64,000 bases of DNA from Tannerellaceae bacterium (GCA_031276545.1 JAISMW010000012.1:17893-81892), one strand, 5' to 3'; shown: positions 18,084 to 26,926, numbered from the stretch's first letter. Translations and numbers: made by a program. The notes: generated by a model from the letters alone, not told the origin.

Positions 18084-19772
18084 ATGAAAACACTACAAAG
18101 AAATATATTAATGGTTTTTACAGGGATATTCCTCATGAGTTGTTGCATTTCATGCCTTGACCTGACGGAAATGAATGAAGATCCGAATAATGCCACAAAA
18201 GTATCTTCCAATTATATCTTGACGTATGTTCTTTCAAAAGCAGGAACCGCTTATAAATCATTGGGTAATTACAATGCTCAGTTGGGAGGGGGTATGCAGT
18301 ATGTGCAGGTAGGAACTAATTTTCATGCGGAAAGAATGAACTTTTATGATTGGGATAAAGGCTCATGGGGAGGATATTACGAACAGTTGCGCAACGTAAA
18401 TATCATAAACAGGTATGCGGTAGAAGACGGAAACCCTTTTTTCGAAGCGATTTCATTGACATTGAGAGCGTATATATTCGGATTCACTACAGATATTTTT
18501 GGAGATATACCGTATTCGGAAAGTTTGAAAGCCGACGGGCAAATATATTTCCCTAAATACGATGAACAGAAATATATTTATCAGGGAATCATGACCGATT
18601 TAAACAGAGCTGAAGAACTCTTCGCACAATCAAACATATCCGGTTTTACTGTCGAACAGACATCCGATATTCTTTATGGAGGGAATCCGGATAAATGGAG
18701 AAAGTTTACAAACTCTCTGAGGATGAGATATGCCATGCGTTTGTACAATAAAAAGGAAGACATGGATGCTCTGGGCATAAATATTGTCGGTATTTTCAAT
18801 GATGCAGCCCGTAAAGCATTCACCGGTAATGAGGATGATGCCGGCATCGACTATATCGGTACTACGGCGGAAAACTCTCATCCGGGAGGAATACTTGCCA
18901 GTTCCAATCCTCCATTTGCAACAAAACCGTGTAAAACCATTGTCGATAAACTGAAAAGCCTCAATGACCCCCGTTTGCACCGCTGGGTAATGCCTGTGCT
19001 AATCAAATGGGATTATGAGGTAACAGAGGAAACGGAAAAAACCGTTACCAATATGTTTGGCGATGCATACACGGTAACATATCTGCCCACCACTAATTCA
19101 AACGTGGACACCTCCCTTTATGTAGGACTACCCGCAGGACTGGTTACGCTGGATGCCCTGAACTACAACAAGGGAGATTATGCAGAAACATTTCATACCG
19201 AACGAAGCCCCTTCATCTCTTTTATGCACGGGAGATACCGCGAAAATAAAGATCCTCTTCTTAAAATGGATTTGATGATGTACAGTGAAGTGGAATTTTT
19301 ACTGGCAGAAGCGGCGCTCAAAGGTGACTTTTCCGTACCGGGAACCGCCGAAGAACATTATAAGAAAGGTATTGAGGCTTCCATGAAACGCTGGGGCGTG
19401 ACAGATGGTCAAAATGGATTCAGCATGGAGGCATATTACACGAATCCCGAAGTCGACTACTCGGCAGCTACGAATAAACTGGAACGTATTATGGAGCAAA
19501 AATGGATTTCGGGATGGCTGAATGCCGAACCCTGGTTTGACTGGCGACGCACAGGTTATCCTGATCTGAAAACAGGCCCGGTTACAGCTTTCGGATCGGC
19601 TATCCCCCTCAGGTTTGAATACCCGACTCCCAATTCGGACGAAAAATATATGGTCAACTACAATGAAGCCGTATCACGTCTGGAATCTACCGTTTACGTG
19701 CCGACAGGGCAAACGAAAGATCATAGCTATTCTAAAATGTGGCTGTTGCAGGGAACTCTCAAACCCTGGTAG
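18084..19772 (+). CDS. SusD/RagB-family substrate-binding lipoprotein
   Basis: A 562-residue outer-membrane lipoprotein that caps the SusC transporter. The signal sequence ends in a cysteine-rich stretch (LMSCCISCLDL), with Cys20, 21 or 24 as the possible lipidation site. The segment LTEMNEDPNNATKVSSNYIL is typical of the SusD-like group 2. The protein also has the C-terminal SusD-type segment ERIMEQKWISGWLNAEPWFD. It directly follows susC. Ligand residues cannot be read from sequence. Confidence 0.94.
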   Translation: MKTLQRNILMVFTGIFLMSCCISCLDLTEMNEDPNNATKVSSNYILTYVLSKAGTAYKSLGNYNAQLGGGMQYVQVGTNFHAERMNFYDWDKGSWGGYYEQLRNVNIINRYAVEDGNPFFEAISLTLRAYIFGFTTDIFGDIPYSESLKADGQIYFPKYDEQKYIYQGIMTDLNRAEELFAQSNISGFTVEQTSDILYGGNPDKWRKFTNSLRMRYAMRLYNKKEDMDALGINIVGIFNDAARKAFTGNEDDAGIDYIGTTAENSHPGGILASSNPPFATKPCKTIVDKLKSLNDPRLHRWVMPVLIKWDYEVTEETEKTVTNMFGDAYTVTYLPTTNSNVDTSLYVGLPAGLVTLDALNYNKGDYAETFHTERSPFISFMHGRYRENKDPLLKMDLMMYSEVEFLLAEAALKGDFSVPGTAEEHYKKGIEASMKRWGVTDGQNGFSMEAYYTNPEVDYSAATNKLERIMEQKWISGWLNAEPWFDWRRTGYPDLKTGPVTAFGSAIPLRFEYPTPNSDEKYMVNYNEAVSRLESTVYVPTGQTKDHSYSKMWLLQGTLKPW

Positions 19773-19790
19773 GACTGAAATGCTCTGATT

Positions 19791-20414
19791 ATGACAAACG
19801 GTAAACTTAAAACAGACAACATCGACAACTGGTCTGACGAAGAAGTGGACGAACGGTTCCGCTCTTCCGTATGGTATTCCGGACTTCCATGCAAACCCGA
19901 CGAAAGCATCAACAGGCGTCTGTTTGTCCGGCAAAATAGGATAAACAGGAAAGCCTGGAAGTTTGCTTTTGATTTTCTGAAGAAGGACCTGAAATCTCTT
20001 TCGCCGGGACGCTATGAACTGTCCGATGACGGTACGTATGCTGTAATATCGGAATACCGTACCAAAGAGCCTGACACGGCAAAATATGAAGTTCACCGGA
20101 AATATATTGATATACAATATGTCATTGAGGGGGAAGAATATATTGAAGTCATACCCGTATCTCAAATGAAAGAGAAACAAGATTATGATGCACAGGCCGA
20201 CATCCTGTTCTTTGAAGACAGCGTGAAGGGAAAGCTGCTACATGCCGGCACGGCACATTTCTTTGTATTCTTTCCTGAAGATGCCCACAAGCCCTGTTTA
20301 AAAATCGTCACGGTTAAACAGGTAAAGAAGGTCGTGGTTAAAATTCCATTCCACGGAATCAATAATACTCTCCCCCTCCCCTCTTCAATAAATAAAGACA
20401 ATGCAGAAAAGTAA
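19791..20414 (+). CDS. YhcH/YjgK/YiaL-family protein (NanQ-type sugar anomerase)
   Basis: A 207-residue protein of the cupin-like YhcH family. The E. coli member, encoded in the nan operon, is a sialic acid anomerase. The conserved core is seen at EVHRKYIDIQYVIEGEE and FFVFFPEDAHKP, which carry the presumed metal ligands. It is longer than the usual 150 residues because of an extension of about 55 residues at the N terminus (WSDEEVDERFRSSVWYSG). Its 3' end overlaps the permease gene by 14 bases, so the two are translationally linked. This gene is one of the better hints that the operon handles sialic acid or a related keto sugar. Confidence 0.85.
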   Translation: MTNGKLKTDNIDNWSDEEVDERFRSSVWYSGLPCKPDESINRRLFVRQNRINRKAWKFAFDFLKKDLKSLSPGRYELSDDGTYAVISEYRTKEPDTAKYEVHRKYIDIQYVIEGEEYIEVIPVSQMKEKQDYDAQADILFFEDSVKGKLLHAGTAHFFVFFPEDAHKPCLKIVTVKQVKKVVVKIPFHGINNTLPLPSSINKDNAEK

Positions 20415-21660
20415 ATGGTATCCCTGGTTTGTCGTAGGCATTCTCTGGTTTATTGCGCTCCTTAATTATCTGGACCGGCAAATGCTTTCCACCATGCAGC
20501 CTTTTATGAAGGCGAGCATCGGGGAATTAAATTCAGCCACCAATTTCGGACGCCTGATGGCTATTTTCCTTTGGGTGTATGCCTTCATGAGTCCACTTTC
20601 CGGAATGATAGCCGACCGGCTGAACCGTAAGTGGCTCATCATTGGCAGCCTCTTCGTCTGGTCGGGAGTAACCTGGGCAATGGGCTATGCCCGCACGTTC
20701 GAGCAGCTCTATGCACTGCGTGCCCTGATGGGAATCAGCGAAGCCTTCTATATCCCCGCTGCACTGGCTTTAATAGCCGATTATCACGATGCCGGAACAC
20801 GTTCCTTCGCCATCGGTATCCATACCACCGGCGTTTATCTCGGACAGGCGCTGGGCGGATTCGGCGCCGTCATTGCAGCCGTTTCATCCTGGCAATTCAC
20901 GTTCCAGTCCTTCGGTTTCGTGGGAATAGCCTACAGTATCTTCCTCCTGTTTTTCCTGAAAGAAAAGAAAGGCTATACCGTGGATGCCACAAAATCCGTC
21001 AGCCTGAAAATGGAGTTGTCCGGTGCGGTCAGAGGCGTCGGCATGCTCTTGGGAAACCTCTCCTTTTGGATCATTCTGTTCTATTTCTCTGCTCCCAGTC
21101 TACCCGGATGGGCTACCAAGAGCTGGCTGCCCACCCTGTTTTCCCGCACATTGAATCTGCCGATGGAAGAGGCCGGACCGTTCTCCACCATGACGCTTGC
21201 CCTAGCCTCACTGGCAGGCGTACTGGCGGGCGGGGCGCTATCGGATGCCTGGGTTCGGAGAAACCTGAAAGGGCGGATCTACACAGGAGCCATCGGGCTG
21301 GCGCTTACCATTCCGGCACTGTTCCTGTTAGGTTTCGGAAGCACCGTGATACCGGTATTTGCCGGAGCGCTGTGCTTTGGTTTGGGATTCGGCATGTTTG
21401 ACGTAAACAATATGCCCATCCTGTGCCAGTTCGTTTCGCCGCGTTACCGTGCTACGGGGTACGGTCTGATGAATATGGCCGGCATTTCCGCCGGAGCCTT
21501 CATCACCAACTTCCTCGGAAAATCCATTGATTCCGGCCATCTGGGGAGGGATTTCGCCATACTTACCACCTTGATTGTGATAACCCTCATCCTGCAGTTA
21601 ACCTTATTAAAACCGAGAACAGCGAATATGGAAGCCCCCGGGCCATCACCGCTTCCGTAA
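20401..21660 (+). CDS. MFS permease (anion:cation symporter type)
   Basis: A 419-residue inner-membrane transporter with twelve predicted helices. The first helix ends in LLNYLDRQMLSTM, a form common in the ACS subfamily that carries hexuronates, sialic acid and related sugar acids. The cytoplasmic signature between helices 2 and 3 reads GMIADRLNRKWLI. It overlaps the YhcH gene by 14 bases and ends the operon. Its likely job is to move the freed monosaccharide from the periplasm to the cytoplasmic aldolase. Confidence 0.9.
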   Translation: MQKSKWYPWFVVGILWFIALLNYLDRQMLSTMQPFMKASIGELNSATNFGRLMAIFLWVYAFMSPLSGMIADRLNRKWLIIGSLFVWSGVTWAMGYARTFEQLYALRALMGISEAFYIPAALALIADYHDAGTRSFAIGIHTTGVYLGQALGGFGAVIAAVSSWQFTFQSFGFVGIAYSIFLLFFLKEKKGYTVDATKSVSLKMELSGAVRGVGMLLGNLSFWIILFYFSAPSLPGWATKSWLPTLFSRTLNLPMEEAGPFSTMTLALASLAGVLAGGALSDAWVRRNLKGRIYTGAIGLALTIPALFLLGFGSTVIPVFAGALCFGLGFGMFDVNNMPILCQFVSPRYRATGYGLMNMAGISAGAFITNFLGKSIDSGHLGRDFAILTTLIVITLILQLTLLKPRTANMEAPGPSPLP

Positions 21661-22245
21661 TAGTAGCGACACTCTTTAACGCGAGTTCGACGCCTAAGCG
21701 CTCCTCTGTAAAGCGCTCGTATCCATGATGTCAAGGTTCGGAGAAGGTTTTTGGAGGCAGAAATTATAAGCAATGAGTGCGGAAATCATATTTGAGATGA
21801 AGTTTACAAAGTTGCGATGACGCGTGTGCTCAATTTGACAGATGTATTCCGTCTATAAACAGCATCTCGAACAGGCTTTGGGGAATATATCTACTGTCGG
21901 CAATATTTTGCCGAACAGTTTATCGTGAAACCTTTTGTTTTTCAAAGATTCACGATCGTCCGTATTCGCCCGGGTAATCACAAAGTCAAGGATTTCTCTC
22001 CGATCATTGATGAGGTTATGAAGATGGCGCCCCTCCGAGACTTTCCGTCATTGGGACTTATCACAAAGAAGAGGCTGTCCTCCGCAAAGGAAGACAGCCT
22101 CTTCTTTGTGATAAGGCTCAACTTTCAACTAAAAAAAACTACCTATTCTTGATGAAACCGCCCCCTCATAATCCCAATTTGTGGGGATAGGGTATTCATT
22201 CGGGCGGGCGTACTTTAGCGGCTTCAAACAGTAAAACGTAACATT
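21661..22245. other. Intergenic region with two hairpins
   Basis: There is no supported gene in these 585 bases; a 75-codon frame at 21925-22152 has no recognisable product. A hairpin at 21894-21918 (CTGTCGGCAA loop TTGCCGAACAG) and a larger hairpin at 22057-22115 are present. The larger one is followed by CTCAACTTTCAACTAA at 22117-22132, a string that recurs at 25106-25121. Confidence 0.6.
22057..22115. repeat. 23-bp hairpin repeat, left copy
   Basis: Arms 22057-22079 and 22093-22115 are perfect 23-base complements with a 13-base loop. The core AAGAGGCTGTC ... GACAGCCTCTT recurs in reverse orientation at 25038-25080. It may act as a terminator for the permease operon, although it lacks a T-tract right after the stem, or mark the end of a mobile segment. 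Confidence 0.75.
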
Positions 22246-23178
22246 ATGATTAAGTTATTATTCGATTTCGTTCAATTCCTGTATACGCTGGCCCCGCTGT
22301 TCGTGTCGCTGGCCGTGCTGACGCTGCTGGCTCTGTGGCTGGCCAAATCCATAAAGCATCATGCCGGAGTGTACTACACGGTGATGGCCATTCCCTTTGC
22401 CCTGGTGGCGATACCCTTCATCGGCCGGCTGTTCGGCTATGAAGGAGCCGGATTCGGCGGGATTCCCTTCGTGGGCAGTATCGTAAGGGATTATATTCAT
22501 GTAGGGACGCTGGGTTTTCCTCTGCTGATTATCATCATGTACATGGGAGCGCTGAACCGCAAAAATCCCCATGTAAAAAAGCTTCTGAGCATCCGCAAGG
22601 AACTGTCCATCCTGTCGGGCTTCCCGATACTGGCACATTCGCTGATTCGGGTGACGAACAACTTCCCTCCAGCCCTCCGGTACTTCACCGACCACGAAGC
22701 CTATATGTCCTCCGGCCGGGCTGTCAGCGCCCTGGGAGCGGGGATATCGAGCTTCAGCCTCGTGCTGGGCATCCTGATGCTGGCGCTGTTCCTTCCGCTG
22801 TGGATTACGTCGTTCGACGCCGTCCACCGTCGCATGGGGAGCCTCCGATGGAAGAAATTCCAGCGATGCTCCTACGTGCTTTACGCCATGCTGTTTGTCC
22901 ATGCCATGGGTCTGCAGGCCGGCGCCCTGCTGAACTCCGGTGAGCGGGAAAAGCCAAGGGTGGAAGCGTCGGTCGCGGCAGAGCAGACGCCCGGACAAGG
23001 CAAGCGTCACCCCGAAGCGCCCCGTCCGCAAGCCGGAGGCGGCCATCCTCAAAGCAAAGGCTTCGCCGACATCCCCGTCGGTCCGCAAACGAAACGCTAC
23101 GTGCATATCGCCTCCCTCCTGCTGATTTTCGGTTCGTACGTGTACCTTAAACGAAACAGCCTGAGCGTTGAGCATTGA
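22246..23178 (+). CDS. Ferric-reductase-like transmembrane protein
   Basis: A 310-residue inner-membrane protein with about six helices in the first 230 residues, resembling the heme-binding ferric reductase-like (MsrQ/NOX-type) domain. Candidate heme histidines lie in SGFPILAHSLIRV and in YAMLFVHAMG. After residue 230 there is a polar, Pro/Gly/Gln-rich linker of about 50 residues and a final helix (YVHIASLLLIFGSYVYL), an unusual tail. No FAD/NAD-binding reductase domain is fused. It could pass electrons across the membrane. A terminator follows directly. Confidence 0.72.
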   Translation: MIKLLFDFVQFLYTLAPLFVSLAVLTLLALWLAKSIKHHAGVYYTVMAIPFALVAIPFIGRLFGYEGAGFGGIPFVGSIVRDYIHVGTLGFPLLIIIMYMGALNRKNPHVKKLLSIRKELSILSGFPILAHSLIRVTNNFPPALRYFTDHEAYMSSGRAVSALGAGISSFSLVLGILMLALFLPLWITSFDAVHRRMGSLRWKKFQRCSYVLYAMLFVHAMGLQAGALLNSGEREKPRVEASVAAEQTPGQGKRHPEAPRPQAGGGHPQSKGFADIPVGPQTKRYVHIASLLLIFGSYVYLKRNSLSVEH

Positions 23179-23221
23179 GAAAGCAAAAAGTCCCGGAGAG
23201 GACTTTTCAAGGATAAGAATA

Positions 23222-23263
23222 GAGAGTTTATACTGTGCGCAGTGTGAACTCTCCGTTTTTTTT
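23222..23263 (+). terminator. Rho-independent terminator after the ferric-reductase-like gene
   Basis: Arms GAGAGTT (23222-23228) and AACTCTC (23247-23253) enclose a further small stem and are followed by a run of eight T. This fits termination of the upstream gene and separates it from the ATPase gene. Confidence 0.75.
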
Positions 23264-23296
23264 ATTCGCCATTCTGCAAGTTCTCCATTCAATGGT

Positions 23297-23304
23297 TAAC
23301 TTTG
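23297..23304 (+). promoter_or_regulatory. Bacteroidetes -7 box for the AAA ATPase pair
   Basis: TAACTTTG fully matches TAnnTTTG, 46 bases upstream of the ATPase start and just after a terminator. This supports an independent transcript for the two-gene unit. Confidence 0.5.
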
Positions 23305-23350
23305 GGCGTTAAAAAACTAAACAGTAAGAAATAATTCATTCGAACATACT

Positions 23351-24556
23351 ATGGCCATCACAAGAATAGAAATAAACGATTTTCTGGTATTCAAAGGCGA
23401 GTTTGTCTGCGACTTCCACCCCGGCGTGAACGTCATTATCGGGAGCAATGGCACAGGGAAGACTACTTTGCTGAAATGTTTCAACGCGGCGCTGGCATCC
23501 GAAAAAGACATCAGCGCCTCAAGCAGTCTTCATCGGCAGGAGAAAGAAACCAGAACCGGAACCTTCCGTTTTATACCGGAGAGACACTTCTCCTGGCGCA
23601 AGACCGTTCCCCCGTCGTCGGGCGCACCGGCAACGTACCGTGTAGCAGTAACCGCCACCAATGTGGACAGCAAGTCTGTCACAACAACCGCAAAAACCCC
23701 ACCGCCGGATAACCATCCCGACGGATGGTACATTCATAAACCCGAACAGGGGGGAAATATCGTAGTCAAGAGCCATATTTTTATTCCTGAATTTGATTTG
23801 CTGAAGGTTGTTCAGCACTTCAAAAGAGAAATCGACCTGTTAGTGAACGGACATTCCGACAGCGGCACCCAATGGTTCAATGAAAATGTTTTGTCGCAGG
23901 AGCAAAATAAAAACGGAAATCTGGACAGGCTCATCGAAGACTTAATTCTCCTGTACTGCCCCGATGCGGAATCAAGGTCGCTATTTATTCAACTGCTTAA
24001 CCTTGCCAATACCGCGCGGACAGCGTTCTATACGGAAAAGAAAGCCATGGAAATCTGCGATAAAATCAGCAGCCTGCTCAATGAAAACGGATACGCCTTT
24101 TCCGGGATTACGTTCAGTCAGGACGCCCAATCGTTTGTCTTTTCCAATGGCGTATCAGCCACGTATGAAGCTTCCGGGATTCGCCGGTTCGGGTTGCTGT
24201 GGCTCCTGCTAAGATACCATTTACTGGAGCTGCACAACAGTTCGGTACTGTTCTGGGACGAACCCGAAAACAGCCTCAATCCCGAACTCATACCCGTACT
24301 CGCAGAGATACTCCTCGAACTTCAGCGCCGCGGCGTGCAGATATTCCTTGCCACGCACAGCGAAATACTGGCAACCTACCTGGATACGCTCCGCAGAGAC
24401 AGCGACAGCGTGATGTTCTACTCGCTGTATAAAGCCGGCGGGCATATAAGAGCCGTCAGCAGCAGCAGATTTGATTTACTCACTCCGAACACGCTCACCG
24501 CCGAACAGGTTAAACTGTACGAAAAAGAAATCGGGAAAAGCTTAGGCAATGGCTAA
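23351..24556 (+). CDS. AAA/OLD-like ATPase (AAA_21 type)
   Basis: A 401-residue ATPase of the RecF/SMC/OLD-like group. Walker A is GSNGTGKTT (residues 31-39), Walker B is SSVLFWDEPENSLNP with Asp303 and Glu304, and the switch histidine lies in IFLATHSEI. The signature region before Walker B reads YEASGIRRFGLLWLL. The middle part (about residues 55-280) is helical and specific to this protein. No TOPRIM nuclease is fused, unlike OLD proteins. The gene overlaps the next one by 8 bases, and that gene encodes a small PD-(D/E)XK-like protein. Such ATPase/nuclease pairs are common among anti-phage systems, so defence is a reasonable guess, not a demonstrated role. Confidence 0.88.
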   Translation: MAITRIEINDFLVFKGEFVCDFHPGVNVIIGSNGTGKTTLLKCFNAALASEKDISASSSLHRQEKETRTGTFRFIPERHFSWRKTVPPSSGAPATYRVAVTATNVDSKSVTTTAKTPPPDNHPDGWYIHKPEQGGNIVVKSHIFIPEFDLLKVVQHFKREIDLLVNGHSDSGTQWFNENVLSQEQNKNGNLDRLIEDLILLYCPDAESRSLFIQLLNLANTARTAFYTEKKAMEICDKISSLLNENGYAFSGITFSQDAQSFVFSNGVSATYEASGIRRFGLLWLLLRYHLLELHNSSVLFWDEPENSLNPELIPVLAEILLELQRRGVQIFLATHSEILATYLDTLRRDSDSVMFYSLYKAGGHIRAVSSSRFDLLTPNTLTAEQVKLYEKEIGKSLGNG

Positions 24557-25037
24557 GTATACGATAGAAGAAAGCAATATGGTCTTTATTGCCGATACAT
24601 ACGACACGTACTATATTGAACAGTCACCGGCATATTCCGGTATTGGAAACCGCATAAAGACGGTTGAGTTTATTCGCCGCAAAGACAACCGTCTGCTTTT
24701 TGTAGAAGCAAAATCTACGGTAGCCAGTCCCGGCTCGCCGGAATCCTTCCAGAGTCAAATATCGGATATATGCGACAAGTTTGTCCATTCATTAAGTTTA
24801 CTGTCTGCCATAAAAATAGGCGCCGTATCGGAAATATTGCCTCTTTATTTGAATTATACAGGCAATGTATCACTGAAGTTTGTTTTGGTGATCCGTAACC
24901 ACGAGGAAAAATGGTGCCGGCCGGTAAAACGGGCAATAGAACAGACTTTACCCGTACACATCTCAAAGATCTGGAAGCCCGAAGTTCTTGTCATCAATCA
25001 AAAAACGGCACAAAAACATAATATAGTTGAGAGTTAA
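24549..25037 (+). CDS. Small PD-(D/E)XK-nuclease-like partner of the ATPase
   Basis: A 162-residue protein with no recognised name. Residues 36-56 read KTVEFIRRKDNRLLFVEAKS, giving an acidic residue (Glu40), a hydrophobic strand and then Glu53-x-Lys55. This is the layout of the PD-(D/E)XK catalytic core; helices carrying Glu8/Glu9 and Gln70 could complete it. The rest includes a helical part and a strand (VSLKFVLVIRNHEEKW). It overlaps the ATPase gene by 8 bases, so both proteins are probably made together and form a complex. The nuclease assignment is an inference from one motif. Confidence 0.6.
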   Translation: MAKYTIEESNMVFIADTYDTYYIEQSPAYSGIGNRIKTVEFIRRKDNRLLFVEAKSTVASPGSPESFQSQISDICDKFVHSLSLLSAIKIGAVSEILPLYLNYTGNVSLKFVLVIRNHEEKWCRPVKRAIEQTLPVHISKIWKPEVLVINQKTAQKHNIVES

Positions 25038-25080
25038 AAAGAAAAGGCTGTCTTCCTTTGCGGGGACAGCCTCTTCTTTA
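25038..25080. repeat. Hairpin repeat, right (inverted) copy
   Basis: This hairpin is the reverse complement of the left copy at 22064-22106 with only about two differences, loop included. It begins at the stop codon of the small nuclease-like gene and could serve as its terminator. Together the two copies bracket the ferric-reductase, ATPase and nuclease-like genes. Confidence 0.75.
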
Positions 25081-25196
25081 TATAGATACATTCTCAATGA
25101 TAACTCTCAACTTTCAACTAATTTGTGGCGTCCGCTCGCCGGCAAATCGCTATTTTTACGTATGTTTGTCCGTCAATTTAAACTGAATAACAGAAT

Positions 25197-26231
25197 ATGA
25201 GCTATCTGATAAAACCTCCGGGATACAGCGCCCTGCTGAACCTTTCGCAAACGGAGCTGGGGATTAAGAAAATTAAGGATTTCTTTCAGCAGAATATCTC
25301 TTCCGAACTGCGCTTGCGGCGTGTGACGGCTCCTTTGTTTGTGCTGCAGGGAACGGGTATCAATGATGACCTGAACGGTGTCGAACGTGCGGTGTCGTTC
25401 CCGGTGAAAGACCTGAATGATACGAAGGCCGAAATTGTTCACTCGCTGGCAAAATGGAAACGTCTCACCCTGGCGGATTATGCGGTGGAGGAGGGTTACG
25501 GTATTTATACCGATATGAATGCTATCCGGGCCGACGAGGTACTGGGCAATTTCCACTCGCTGTATGTAGACCAGTGGGACTGGGAACGCGTGATGAAGGA
25601 GAGCGAACGGACGGTAGAGTTTCTGGAAGAGATCGTGAGACGTATTTATGCTGCCCTGATTCGCACGGAATATATGGTGTACGAAATGTTTCCGGAGATC
25701 AAACCCGTGCTGCCGCAGCAGATTGAATGTATACACGCGGAGGATTTGTTGCAGAGGTATCCTTCCTTCACTCCAAAGGAACGGGAGGATGCCATCACGA
25801 AAGAATATGGCGCCGTATTTATTACGGGCATCGGACATGTGCTGAGCAACGGCGAAAAGCACGACGGACGGGCGCCCGATTACGACGACTGGTCTACTCC
25901 CGCCGGGGGCAGGACAGGGCTGAACGGCGATTTGCTTGTATGGGACGCCGTACTGGGTCATGCGCTGGAGTTGTCGTCGATGGGTATTCGCGTGAACCGG
26001 GAAGCTCTGCTTCATCAACTGAAACTCTGCGGCGCGGAGAACCGAAAAGAACTGTACTTCCACAAACGTCTGCTGAACGGGGAACTGCCTCAGAGCATCG
26101 GCGGCGGTATCGGGCAAAGTCGCCTGTGCATGTTCTTTCTGCGCAAAGCGCATATCGGCGAAATACAGGCGAGCATCTGGCCGGAGGAAATGCGCCGGGA
26201 AGCCGGGGAAGCCGGTATGTATCTGATTTGA
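25197..26231 (+). CDS. asnA: Aspartate-ammonia ligase
   Basis: A 344-residue AsnA, which makes asparagine from aspartate, ammonia and ATP in the cytoplasm. The start MSYLIKPPGY and the segments APLFVLQGTGINDDLNGVER, YVDQWDWERV and GGGIGQSRLCMFFL are typical of the class-II-synthetase-like AsnA fold. The length is close to that of characterised AsnA. The uracil-DNA glycosylase gene follows closely and may share the transcript. Confidence 0.97.
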   Translation: MSYLIKPPGYSALLNLSQTELGIKKIKDFFQQNISSELRLRRVTAPLFVLQGTGINDDLNGVERAVSFPVKDLNDTKAEIVHSLAKWKRLTLADYAVEEGYGIYTDMNAIRADEVLGNFHSLYVDQWDWERVMKESERTVEFLEEIVRRIYAALIRTEYMVYEMFPEIKPVLPQQIECIHAEDLLQRYPSFTPKEREDAITKEYGAVFITGIGHVLSNGEKHDGRAPDYDDWSTPAGGRTGLNGDLLVWDAVLGHALELSSMGIRVNREALLHQLKLCGAENRKELYFHKRLLNGELPQSIGGGIGQSRLCMFFLRKAHIGEIQASIWPEEMRREAGEAGMYLI

Positions 26232-26253
26232 AATGCCGGGAGGAAAGAACAGG

Positions 26254-26916
26254 ATGGATGTAAAGATGGAACCGGGCTGGAAAGCGCAATTGGCTGCCGA
26301 GTTTGAGAAGGATTATTTCAGAGAGTTGACCGATTTTGTAAGGCAGGAATACCGGCAGGGAACCGTGTATCCTCCGGGAAAGTGTATTTTCAGCGCCTTT
26401 GAACACTGTCCGTTCGACAGGGTAAAGGCGGTTATCCTGGGGCAGGATCCTTATCATGAACCGGGGCAGGCGCACGGGCTTTGTTTTTCAGTCAGGGAGG
26501 GAGTTCCTTTTCCTCCTTCATTGGTCAATATTTTTAAAGAAATAGAGAGCGACACGGGTACGCCGGCGCCGAAAAGCGGCGATCTGACCCGGTGGGCAGA
26601 CCAGGGCGTTTTGCTGCTCAATGCCACGCTCACGGTACGGGCGCATCAGGCCGGTTCGCATCAGAACAGGGGATGGGAAACGTTTACGGACGCCGTTATC
26701 CACCGCCTTGCCGAGTCGCGCAATCATATTGTATATATTCTCTGGGGGGCTTATGCGCAGCGCAAAGGCGCCTTTATCGACAGGAGCAGCAATCTGGTAC
26801 TGCAGTCGGCTCACCCTTCTCCTCTGTCTGCTTACCGGGGATTTTTCGGAAACAGGCATTTCAGCCAAGCGAACGATTATCTGATTGCCTGCGGGAAAAC
26901 GCCTGTATGCTGGTAG
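26254..26916 (+). CDS. ung: Uracil-DNA glycosylase
   Basis: A 220-residue family 1 UDG that removes uracil from DNA. The water-activating motif is GQDPYHEPGQAHGLCFSV (Asp65 in this numbering), and the DNA-intercalating motif is HPSPLSAYRGF near the C terminus. I chose the ATG at 26254 because a strong site, GGGAGGAA, lies just before it and MDVKMEPGW aligns with the usual start. A longer reading from 26233 is open but poor. It follows asnA on the same strand and ends 10 bases from the end of the convergent lptD. Confidence 0.96.
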   Translation: MDVKMEPGWKAQLAAEFEKDYFRELTDFVRQEYRQGTVYPPGKCIFSAFEHCPFDRVKAVILGQDPYHEPGQAHGLCFSVREGVPFPPSLVNIFKEIESDTGTPAPKSGDLTRWADQGVLLLNATLTVRAHQAGSHQNRGWETFTDAVIHRLAESRNHIVYILWGAYAQRKGAFIDRSSNLVLQSAHPSPLSAYRGFFGNRHFSQANDYLIACGKTPVCW

Positions 26917-26926
26917 GCTATATTTT

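Noticed and set aside
21925..22152. 75-codon frame after the permease gene
   Set aside because: Ends within hairpin DNA, no recognisable product and no convincing start signal. Could be a decayed gene, but I cannot support it.
22258..23292. 344-codon minus-strand frame
   Set aside because: Antisense to the ferric-reductase-like membrane protein; Gln/His/Arg-rich composition typical of an antisense reading.
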